Assembly (NCBI GenBank): GCA_946478755.1
Contig: CAMLDJ010000078.1
Span: forward strand, 1-19,679
DNA: 19,679 nt
From: an uncultured Pedobacter sp.
Lineage (GTDB): Bacteria > Bacteroidota > Bacteroidia > Sphingobacteriales > Sphingobacteriaceae
Direction: 5' to 3'
The notes below the pieces were generated by a model. That model searched no databases. It saw only the letters and a program-made list of their open reading frames with translations, and was not told where the DNA came from. This document shows positions 8,427 to 14,835 of this stretch, piece after piece. The translations under genes were made by a program, and so were the position numbers. The stretch's first letter is position 1; the number at the start of each line of letters is the position of its first letter.

Positions 8427-8717
8427 ATGGATCTTGCGGAAACGGCAAGTGCAGTTTCTGAAAGTCCAGGTACCGTTACTTTCAGATGGTCAGGCGGCAG
8501 GTGGGAGCACGATGACCGGGCGATGTTTATGTTATATGATATTGACGCGGGATCAGCGGAGTTTGATACTGCTGCTGCAAAGCGGCAGCAGGAGAGTGGC
8601 ATATTTACTGCTGAAGCCTTTTCCGGGAAATCTGTTCACGTGTATCTTGCTTTTGTAGCTGAAGACAGAAAACGAAGGAGCAACAGTCAATATCTAGGCA
8701 TGATTACAGTGCTTTAA
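8427..8717 (+). pseudogene. C-terminal remnant of a DUF6266-like protein
   Basis: This open frame of 96 codons has a sequence that, from memory, resembles the C-terminal half of Bacteroidetes DUF6266 proteins. The landmarks are PGTVTFRWSGG, DRAMFMLYD, then FSGKSVHVYLAFVAED and a final SNSQYLGMITVL. Intact members are roughly 200 residues or more and carry an N-terminal half that is absent here. A stop lies in frame at 8415, and no matching N-terminal sequence is seen upstream in any frame. The usual segment after the Trp appears shortened. The family's function is unknown. I read it as a truncated remnant, but translation of a short protein from ATG 8427 cannot be excluded. Confidence 0.55.
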
Positions 8718-8851
8718 ACCTTTTCTTGGAATTTTTACTTCTCCTGTTATCATCCCCAGTCACAAAAGTGGTGGCTTAAGCCGTAAATGTGTTGGAATGG
8801 TCATTGGATCAGTGCGAGAACATTGGACAATTCCTCGGTTTCAAGTTGTAC

Positions 8852-8882
8852 TTTGAAGACCAATTATAATTTTATAACTTAG
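8852..8882 (+). promoter_or_regulatory. Bacteroidetes-type promoter before a microprotein frame
   Basis: TTTG (8852-8855), then exactly 19 bases, then TAACTTAG (8875-8882). The Bacteroidetes consensus is TTTG-N19-TAnnTTTG, so this has one mismatch at ideal spacing. The -7 box ends only 4 bases before the ATG at 8887, which would make any transcript nearly leaderless. Confidence 0.5.
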
Positions 8883-8886
8883 ATAG

Positions 8887-8985
8887 ATGCAGAATAAACG
8901 ACAAAAAACCTGGAAAGAAGCTATAGGGGCTATAGATGCATTATATTGGATCGGGGCTATCATCGCTATCGTATTTTTTAGCTAA
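8887..8985 (+). CDS. Putative 32-residue single-pass membrane microprotein
   Basis: The sequence reads MQNKRQKTWKEAIGAIDALY followed by WIGAIIAIVFFS and a stop. The layout is a basic N-terminus (KRQK, WK), a short amphipathic stretch, and a hydrophobic segment of about 15-18 residues reaching the C-terminus. That is the typical build of a bacterial membrane microprotein. It is preceded by a good promoter match and lies alone between the DUF6266 remnant and the dinB-like gene. I do not recognise the family. A competing frame, ATG 8936 to stop 9067 (43 codons), overlaps it and looks less protein-like. The evidence is suggestive only; the frame is short enough to be chance. Confidence 0.35.
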   Translation: MQNKRQKTWKEAIGAIDALYWIGAIIAIVFFS

Positions 8986-9117
8986 GTCCTGCAGTCCGCT
9001 ACAGCAATACGCCGAAAGTCAGCCTTATCTCAAAAATGCTGTTACAGAGCAAACAAAACCCCTATAAAAAAAGAAAGAGGCGACTCATCCAAGCTCTCCT
9101 CTATTCTAACCAAATAT

Positions 9118-9141
9118 AAACCTGTATGAACGGGTTTTCTC
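9118..9141 (+). terminator. Weak terminator-like hairpin
   Basis: AAACCTG (9118-9124) pairs with CGGGTTT (9131-9137) around a 6-base loop TATGAA, with one T·G pair. It is followed by TCTCTTT, a poor T-run. It could end a transcript from the 8887 frame. Confidence 0.35.
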
Positions 9142-9209
9142 TTTATGTTCTATCCGGACTGATTAGCTGTCCAGATCAGAATCTGTTGTTTAAATTTTGA
9201 TAGGACAAA

Positions 9210-9248
9210 TATACACACTATTTTGATATAGTGTATATAGTACACTAT
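9210..9248. promoter_or_regulatory. Array of three half-sites, operator-like
   Basis: TATACACACTAT (9210-9221) is an inverted repeat, one mismatch in 12, of ATAGTGTATATA (9228-9239). The middle element ATAGTGTA (9228-9235) is also an exact inverted repeat of TACACTAT (9241-9248) with a 5-base gap. TTG precedes it within the left gap, and TAAAATTTG (9249-9257) follows, close to a -7 box but one base too long. Known YtrA-type GntR regulators bind AGTGTA...TACACT dyads, which this resembles; no such regulator is in the window. Confidence 0.5.
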
Positions 9249-9307
9249 TAAAATTTGAAGATTATGACTTTAATTTTATAAATGTCGCATATAACCCCTT
9301 TTTTGCC

Positions 9308-9381
9308 GTAAATCGGTTCGTTTTTATGCAGAAAATTCATGTAAATTTATTTTTAAATTAACATTGTAACGAACCGTTTAC
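9308..9381 (+). promoter_or_regulatory. Long-range 14-bp inverted repeat before the dinB-like gene
   Basis: The right arm AACGAACCGTTTAC (9368-9381) is the reverse complement of the left arm at 9308-9322, except for one extra T at 9313. The arms are 45 bases apart. A second small stem (AATTTA/TAAATT near 9344-9358) sits inside the gap. The core of each arm is itself a partial dyad (AACG-AAC-CGTT on the right). Either two copies of one operator or a folded 5' leader ending 16 bases before the ATG would fit. Confidence 0.5.
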
Positions 9382-9397
9382 CATAAAGACAAAGAAA

Positions 9398-9910
9398 ATG
9401 AATAACAATGGAGTGATCACTGAATTGGAAAATAGCCTGGACGAGTTCCAACAATTGATTTCATCATTTGATGAAAAACAGATTAATGAACGTCCTTATG
9501 AAGGTAGCTGGACAGCAGGGCAGGTCGCACAGCATATCATTATGGCCAATTCTGGATTCGGGGAGGTATTAAATGGCCCGGTCAAAAATACGGAAAGAGC
9601 CCCAGATGAACAGGTAGGAAAAATTAAGCGTGATTTCCTTGACTTCACATTGAAAATGAACGCCCCTGATTTCATCATCCCACATGATAAGGAGTATCGT
9701 AGAAGCAGTTTATTGGAAGCTCTAGAAAGCATGAAAGTAAATGTAAGTAAGGCAGTATCCGATTTGGACCTGACACAGACCTGTCTGGCATTTGAATTGC
9801 CTGTATATGGTCACCTAACTCGCCTGGAGGCCATCTATTTCGTGATCTACCATACGCAGCGGCATGCACACCAGTTGAAAAAAATTAAGGACCGACATTT
9901 TGCCAATTGA
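9398..9910 (+). CDS. DinB-like (DinB_2) metal-binding four-helix protein
   Basis: This 170-residue protein of the DinB/YfiT-like fold is built from four long helices around a divalent metal. The likely ligands are His46 in the family motif WTAGQVAQHI, and His152 with His156 or His158 in YHTQRHAHQLKKIK near the C-terminus. The segment PYEGSWTAGQVAQHIIMANSGF is the typical N-terminal helix entry. Members include bacillithiol- or mycothiol-dependent transferases and many uncharacterised stress proteins; the family alone does not give the reaction. Despite the name it is unrelated to DNA polymerase IV. The ATG follows an unusually structured upstream region, suggesting specific control. It seems monocistronic. 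Confidence 0.85.
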   Translation: MNNNGVITELENSLDEFQQLISSFDEKQINERPYEGSWTAGQVAQHIIMANSGFGEVLNGPVKNTERAPDEQVGKIKRDFLDFTLKMNAPDFIIPHDKEYRRSSLLEALESMKVNVSKAVSDLDLTQTCLAFELPVYGHLTRLEAIYFVIYHTQRHAHQLKKIKDRHFAN

Positions 9911-9969
9911 ACCAGTATCGATTTAATGTAAAATAACTCCTGTTGAGGTAAGGTACGGTGGTTTTGAGT

Positions 9970-9977
9970 TAAATTTG
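9970..9977 (+). promoter_or_regulatory. -7 box of the DUF4833 gene promoter
   Basis: TAAATTTG is an exact match to the Bacteroidetes -7 consensus TAnnTTTG. It ends 19 bases before the ATG at 9997, giving a short leader. A TTG lies upstream at 9943-9945, a 24-base spacing that is slightly long. Confidence 0.6.
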
Positions 9978-9996
9978 TACTCTAAAAAAAGCACAT

Positions 9997-10575
9997 ATGA
10001 AAACTGCAATATCGCGCACTCTTTTTCCTCTATCAGCCTGGGTTTTTATGGCTTTGTTTTTAAACCTGGGGGCTTATGCGCAACATGACAACAGCGACCC
10101 TTCTCCATTAAAGTTCCCTACACCACAGGGCATTAGCAACCAGCTTTTTTACCTGCAGAGGGATCCGAATACAAATACGATTATTTATGAGTTGAATGTA
10201 AATAAGGAAGGAGATCTGAATAAGAAAGAGCCTGTAAAGGTATATTGGGTTAGATATGGCGAGAACGGAGAAAAAGAAGAACTGAGTTTTATCCAGCGGA
10301 AATTTGCGTATGGCATCCAGATTAAGGACCTTGGTAAAGACCAATATGAGCTCCGGTTTGTATCCCACAAAAAGCTTCCGCTGTATCTGATGAAATCTGC
10401 CGATGACAAAAAATATCACGTTTACATTACGGTAAATCAAAAAAAGATCCAGCTCAACCGAATATTTGTCCGGATAGAGGGAGGATCATTCTGGTTGCCC
10501 AATGTAAGATATGTAGAGCTAAGGGGGGTCAATACTGCCAATAAAGCCCAAGCCATTGAGCGGATTAAGGTTTAA
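9997..10575 (+). CDS. Secreted DUF4833 family protein
   Basis: This 192-residue protein begins with a signal peptide (MKTAISRTLFPLSAWVF..., cleavage about GAYAQ, residue 29). The mature part matches, from memory, the DUF4833 pattern: FPTPQGISNQLFYLQRDPNT near the start, then NTIIYELN, PVKVYWVRYGENG, ELRFVSHKKLPLYLMK and IFVRIEGGSFWLPNVRYVEL. The conserved start (a one-line description of an object and its doubled YELN strand) suggests an all-beta periplasmic protein; no catalytic motif is visible. Function unknown. It has its own exact -7 promoter box. Its stop codon overlaps the stop of the convergent permease gene by four bases. Confidence 0.8.
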   Translation: MKTAISRTLFPLSAWVFMALFLNLGAYAQHDNSDPSPLKFPTPQGISNQLFYLQRDPNTNTIIYELNVNKEGDLNKKEPVKVYWVRYGENGEKEELSFIQRKFAYGIQIKDLGKDQYELRFVSHKKLPLYLMKSADDKKYHVYITVNQKKIQLNRIFVRIEGGSFWLPNVRYVELRGVNTANKAQAIERIKV

Positions 10576-11510
10576 AACAGTTGGCCTAACGACATCCAGA
10601 TGATACGGATGCTGGATAAAATTACTATTGCTGCTACACCAATAAACATTTTTTTAATTGGCAGCTTACCTACAAGGCGTGCCGCAAACGGAGCGGCAAT
10701 TACACCACCTACGATTAAGCCCACTATTGATTGCCAGTGACTAACGCCCAGAACAAAAAAGAAGGTAATGGCACTGGCCATGGTGACAAAGAATTCTGTT
10801 AAACTCACAGAACCAATTACATATTTAGGTGTGCGTCCTTTTGAGATTAGGGTAGAAGTTACCAGTGGTCCCCAGCCGCCACCACCAAACGAATCCAAAA
10901 AGCCGCCTGCGCCAGCCAGCCAACCTGCACGCGTAACTTTCTGGGGTTTTGGCATATCTTTAAAAGCATTGCTAAGTATTTTAATGCCCAATAAAAGCGT
11001 ATAAATAGAAATAACCGGTCTTATCCACTGGGAAAAAGTATCACCCGCATAGGATAAGAGTAAAGCACCAGCTATTGCGCCCAATACACCCGGTATCAAT
11101 AAGGCTTTGAACAGTTTCTTATTTACGTTTCCAAAGCGATAGTGACTAAATCCGGATGCTCCGCTCGAAAACATTTCTGCTGTATGGATACTGCCGGAGA
11201 TAACGGCGGGATTTAGTCCTCCAGATAACAATAGGGTAGTAGAAACGACACCATATCCCATCCCCAGGGCTCCATCCACCAGCTGAGCAAAGAAACCCAC
11301 CGCAAGCATCCAAAAGAACTTTTTATCCATTTGGGCATATATTCCCTTGCTAAACGAAAGCAATGATTCGTAAGATAAATAAGAATAGACGGCATATCCT
11401 ACAAATAAAGCGGCAAGGACAAGCAGGCACAAATAGGCGATCTGTCTCCATTTCTTTTCCTGGGATTTACGCTGAATGGTTACTTTAATTTCGTTTTCTT
11501 GAATATTCAT
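10572..11510 (-). CDS. TSUP family permease (TauE/SafE)
   Basis: This 312-residue integral membrane protein has about eight hydrophobic segments. It has one N-terminal helix (residues about 24-46), then two TauE/SafE-type repeats. Repeat 1 begins FFAQLVDGALGMGYGVVSTTLLL and continues SGSIHTAEMFSSGASGFSHYRFGNV. Repeat 2 begins AGGFLDSFGGGGWGPLVTSTLI and continues IGSVSLTEFFVTMASA. These match the branch often found next to sulfate-assimilation genes in Bacteroidetes, where sulfate, sulfite or related sulfur anions are the proposed cargo. The substrate is inferred, not shown. It lies 81 bases downstream of the TonB receptor on the same strand and is probably part of the same transcript, supplying the inner-membrane step. 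Confidence 0.88.
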   Translation of the reverse strand: MNIQENEIKVTIQRKSQEKKWRQIAYLCLLVLAALFVGYAVYSYLSYESLLSFSKGIYAQMDKKFFWMLAVGFFAQLVDGALGMGYGVVSTTLLLSGGLNPAVISGSIHTAEMFSSGASGFSHYRFGNVNKKLFKALLIPGVLGAIAGALLLSYAGDTFSQWIRPVISIYTLLLGIKILSNAFKDMPKPQKVTRAGWLAGAGGFLDSFGGGGWGPLVTSTLISKGRTPKYVIGSVSLTEFFVTMASAITFFFVLGVSHWQSIVGLIVGGVIAAPFAARLVGKLPIKKMFIGVAAIVILSSIRIIWMSLGQLF

Positions 11511-11537
11511 TGTTGGCTGTTCTTTTAAATATTGAAA

Positions 11538-11564
11538 TCCGATAGCCCATTTAAAGCTACCGGA
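11538..11564 (-). terminator. Hairpin between TonB receptor and permease genes
   Basis: Nine-base arms at 11538-11546 and 11556-11564 pair with one mismatch around a 9-base loop. On the minus strand only TTT-CAA follows, so it is a poor terminator. It may instead attenuate read-through or protect the 3' end, giving unequal receptor and permease levels. Confidence 0.4.
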
Positions 11565-11591
11565 TAACGTTTAGGTACGTATATGTTTATT

Positions 11592-14564
11592 TTATTTGTT
11601 TAATAATCCATCTAATGTAAGGGCTACGTAGTAAAGGCCACCTATAGTTGGTCCCCCTGCGTATTGTATATATCGCTTATTGAATAAGTTAGTGGTACCC
11701 AGTTTTACGCCCGTTTTAACCTTAGGTATTTTTATAGATACCTGCGCATCAAATGTATTGATAGCTGCGATGGTACCGGTTACCAGCGGACTTTCCCAGA
11801 GAAAAGAATCCTGCCATTTATACACCACGCTGAACCCTACATTTTTAAAAATCTCCCGGTTACTGAACGAAAGGTTGGTAGTCCATTTAGGGGTGTTAAA
11901 ACCGGTTACAAAAATGTCATTTGTCGCATTGCTCTTCATTTTATTGTAGCTTCCATTCCCGGCGATGGTATACTTTTCATAAAAATTGTACGTAATCCCC
12001 AATGAAGAACCGTAGTTGCGATACGAATTCTTGGCATTCGTATATACCCTGTAACGTGCCTGTCCGTCACTGGCCGCATTTCCGCCACCTGCACTCGCGC
12101 CATCACGATTCCGGTCTATCATAGCCAATACCGCCGCATCAGTACCTAGCGTTGTACCAACAGGAACGTTCACCTGTACTTGTCCAAGGAAGCCATCATA
12201 GGTATTTGAATAGGCATCAATATCGACTACCAATTTGTTGTCTAACAGGACACTTTTATAACCAACCTCAAATGAATTGATCTTTTCGGGGCGTGCCTTA
12301 GGCAGATCAGCAGGCTTAAGCAGGTCTCTGTTGGCCAAAGCGGCCGCATCTGTGTTGCCCTGACTGCTGACTGCAGCATTAAAATTGATAATGGATGCCT
12401 GGGTATAGCTGTTTTCAAGGTAACCAAGGCCATCATTGATATAAGATAAGCTACCAACCCGTTTTACGGTTCCGTTATTTACAAAGGATAATGCCTCAAA
12501 CAATGCGGGAAAACGGTAACCCTGCTGAAAGGTAAAGCGGAAATTATGTCTGTTGGCTATCGTATAGACAGCTGCCAGACGGGGTGTCAGTTTTGGATCA
12601 AACTCCGGGTTATAATCCATACGTAAGGATCCGAATAGCTTTAGCTTCTCTTCAAAAAATGTTTTGGTGATCTGGCCAAAGCCGCCGAACTTCTTATAAT
12701 AAACATCTTGGCCGAAGCTGCCATCTGCTAATGGTGTGCTGCGCTGATCAATCGGGCGTCTAAAATCAACAAAGTTGTTTCCGTCGGGAATGATATCATA
12801 GATACGTGCGTCGGCACCGACCAGGAGGTCGAAGATCTTTACTTGTCTAGAAAGATCCCACTGCCCTTCGAGATTGTACATCCGGCTCTTTTGAATCAAT
12901 GCAGCACCACCTGTCTTCGGTGCATTGGGAAGGGTTTTGGCATTGTAAAAATCCCAATTGTTGATTTTTCGGATTGTGTTTTTCAGCTCATTAAACTCTG
13001 GTGTTCCCGGCAAGGCCCGGCCTGCGTCAGCAATCTGACGTGCATATTGGTTGGCGGCAGCCAGATTAGCAGAAGTGAGTGCCCCTCCATTGTTCGTAGC
13101 ATAGGTATTCAGGGCATTTTTATATTTGGTTCCCCAAGCACTATTACCGTTGGTACCGGTGCCATCACCATAAAGATCGATGTTATCAGCCAATGGTTTC
13201 ACGTTATAGGAATCTCCGGTGTTTTCAAGAGAGGCGTAGCCACGCACTAAAAAGTTATTGCCTTTTAACTCAAGCTTATGATTTTGAACCACAACATTAT
13301 CAAGCTGTATCTTATTTCCGCGCTGAAACACACCATCCATTTTACCAATACGGTACGAATAAGAAAGCTCTGCATGATCATTTAAGCGGTAATGTAAAGC
13401 GGCATCGAATTTAATGTTGTCCACTTTCGGACTAACCAGATCAACCTCATAATATCCTGTACGCACAACACGTAAGGTCTGATTTGGCTTTCCATCAATA
13501 GTCAGGCCGGTAACGTTCGATGCCAGGTTACTTCCTGCCAGTGCATCATCGCCATATTTATTCCATCCATCGAATGCCACATTGTTAGCCCCGTCTAGTG
13601 CTGGAAATCCAGGATTGGCACTTTTTAAATTGTTCGGGTTCTGATCCAGCCTTGTATTGGACCGCCAGTCGGTTCCCCGCATATAGCTACCATTTATTTT
13701 AAAAGCAAATTTATTGTTAAATGCGCGGGCATATCTAAAGGCAGTTTCGGTGAGCATACTTGGATCTGCATCGGTTCCATCTAAATGGTTAATCCCTGTC
13801 CTTTGATAAATGCTTAATCCCTGGTATAAAAATGGGTTTTTAGTAATCAGGTTAGACATACCATTGATGGCATTCATGCCATACAAGGCAGAAGCGGCGC
13901 CAGGGGTAATCTCTACGCTTGCTATATCCAGCTCGGTAGGGCCAATGGCATTGCCAAGTGGTACACCTAAAGTTGCAGCCTGCATATCCACACCATCCAC
14001 CAGCTGCATAAAGCGGAAGTTGTTGGGAATGTTAAAGCCACGCGTATTGGGCACCTTAAAAGTTAAGCTGGAGGTGATCATCTGCACCCCTTTTACGTTT
14101 TCCAGTGCATCATAAAAACTTGGAGCAGGAGATTCCCGAATGGCCCGGATGTCCAGTTTTTCAATAGCTACAGGAGATTTAAGGATGCTTTCTTCAACTC
14201 TTGACGCTGTAATTACTACTTCCATGCCTAATTGGGTCTGCGTAACCAGGGCAATGTTTATTCTCGAATCTGTACCTTTTACTTCAAATTCCTGCGTCTT
14301 AAAGCCGATGCTCGAAATGACAAGGGTTAATGGGAAGTTCGCTTTGGTTTTTAAACTGAATTCGCCGTTCGAGCCGGTCGCAATTCCATTGACGGTTCCT
14401 TTAATGAGTACGTTTACGCCTGGAAGCGACTCCTTGGTGCCTTCGTCAATAATTTTTCCCGATATAACGATAAAATTATTTCCCTGGGCAAAGAGCTGCT
14501 GACCAAACAAAAAGTTGAAAAGAAATAAGGTAAAATAGGTTGACGTATATTTTGATGGTTTCAT
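11592..14564 (-). CDS. TonB-dependent outer-membrane receptor
   Basis: A 990-residue receptor when started at 14564. This ATG gives a clean signal peptide (MKPSKYTSTYFTLFLFNFLF..., cleavage about residue 27, LFAQ), whereas the longer frame to 14630 adds 22 unlikely residues. A carboxypeptidase-regulatory-like domain follows (SGKIIDEGTKESLPGVNVLI, about 33-110). Next come a TonB-box-like stretch VVITASR and a plug domain (about 120-240) with NTRGFNIPN, LVDGVDMQ and VEITPGAASALYGMNAINGM. The rest is a 22-strand-type beta-barrel ending in TTNLFNKRYIQYAGGPTIGG and YYVALTLDGLLNK. There is no SusD partner, so it is a classical receptor, not a glycan SusC. The ligand is unknown; the downstream TSUP permease hints at a sulfur compound. 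An exact -7 box lies about 160 bases upstream. Confidence 0.92.
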   Translation of the reverse strand: MKPSKYTSTYFTLFLFNFLFGQQLFAQGNNFIVISGKIIDEGTKESLPGVNVLIKGTVNGIATGSNGEFSLKTKANFPLTLVISSIGFKTQEFEVKGTDSRINIALVTQTQLGMEVVITASRVEESILKSPVAIEKLDIRAIRESPAPSFYDALENVKGVQMITSSLTFKVPNTRGFNIPNNFRFMQLVDGVDMQAATLGVPLGNAIGPTELDIASVEITPGAASALYGMNAINGMSNLITKNPFLYQGLSIYQRTGINHLDGTDADPSMLTETAFRYARAFNNKFAFKINGSYMRGTDWRSNTRLDQNPNNLKSANPGFPALDGANNVAFDGWNKYGDDALAGSNLASNVTGLTIDGKPNQTLRVVRTGYYEVDLVSPKVDNIKFDAALHYRLNDHAELSYSYRIGKMDGVFQRGNKIQLDNVVVQNHKLELKGNNFLVRGYASLENTGDSYNVKPLADNIDLYGDGTGTNGNSAWGTKYKNALNTYATNNGGALTSANLAAANQYARQIADAGRALPGTPEFNELKNTIRKINNWDFYNAKTLPNAPKTGGAALIQKSRMYNLEGQWDLSRQVKIFDLLVGADARIYDIIPDGNNFVDFRRPIDQRSTPLADGSFGQDVYYKKFGGFGQITKTFFEEKLKLFGSLRMDYNPEFDPKLTPRLAAVYTIANRHNFRFTFQQGYRFPALFEALSFVNNGTVKRVGSLSYINDGLGYLENSYTQASIINFNAAVSSQGNTDAAALANRDLLKPADLPKARPEKINSFEVGYKSVLLDNKLVVDIDAYSNTYDGFLGQVQVNVPVGTTLGTDAAVLAMIDRNRDGASAGGGNAASDGQARYRVYTNAKNSYRNYGSSLGITYNFYEKYTIAGNGSYNKMKSNATNDIFVTGFNTPKWTTNLSFSNREIFKNVGFSVVYKWQDSFLWESPLVTGTIAAINTFDAQVSIKIPKVKTGVKLGTTNLFNKRYIQYAGGPTIGGLYYVALTLDGLLNK

Positions 14565-14677
14565 CTGAAGGTCTGAATTTGAAAATCTGAAGGTTAAACT
14601 GGCAATTGTACTGAACATCTGGACATACAACAGCAGGTAGATTTTCTTCTGGTTCTCAGCTCTGGTTTCATATAATA

Positions 14678-14694
14678 TCTATCGAATTGGTCGA
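14678..14694. promoter_or_regulatory. Operator-like dyad, copy B, in the receptor leader
   Basis: TCTATCGAATTGGTCGA is a 17-base partial dyad sharing 10 of 17 positions with copy A at 14731-14747 (TCTAYYRAATT-like). It lies downstream of the proposed -7 box, within the leader of the TonB receptor. Confidence 0.35.
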
Positions 14695-14721
14695 CAATAT
14701 TAATTCAACTTTTTCAATTAT

Positions 14722-14747
14722 CAAAATTATTCTACTAATTTTATAGA
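14722..14747 (-). promoter_or_regulatory. TonB receptor promoter with overlapping operator-like dyad A
   Basis: On the minus strand TAATTTTG (14729-14722) matches the -7 consensus TAnnTTTG exactly. Just upstream lies a 17-base dyad TCTACTAATTTTATAGA (14731-14747 on the plus strand, 6 of 8 pairs), in the place where a repressor would block the promoter. No good -33 TTTG is seen. Transcription from here would give a leader of about 150 bases before the ATG at 14564. Confidence 0.5.
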
Positions 14748-14835
14748 TTTAATTTCAGGATGCTTGTTTATATGCAGCCAGTGGCATAAATAGTAGGCTG
14801 GGAAATGTAAAAGGTTAAAGAAAGAGGAGCACGGA

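Larger units (their letters stand above)
8986..9397. other. Intergenic region upstream of the dinB-like gene
   Basis: There are 412 bases with no convincing gene. It contains a small hairpin (9118-9137), a compact inverted-repeat array (9210-9248) and a long-range inverted repeat (9308-9381), each listed separately. The density of dyads is higher than in any other intergenic region of the window. Confidence 0.55.

Noticed and set aside
8434..8658. Alternative frame within the DUF6266 remnant
   Set aside because: It lacks any family pattern, whereas the 8427 frame matches DUF6266 landmarks across its length.
8936..9067. 43-codon frame overlapping the microprotein
   Set aside because: No hydrophobic segment, promoter or recognisable motif; less protein-like than the 8887 frame.
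11592..14564. SusC-type glycan receptor
   Set aside because: No SusD gene is adjacent and the partner is a TSUP permease, so a classical TonB receptor is the better call.
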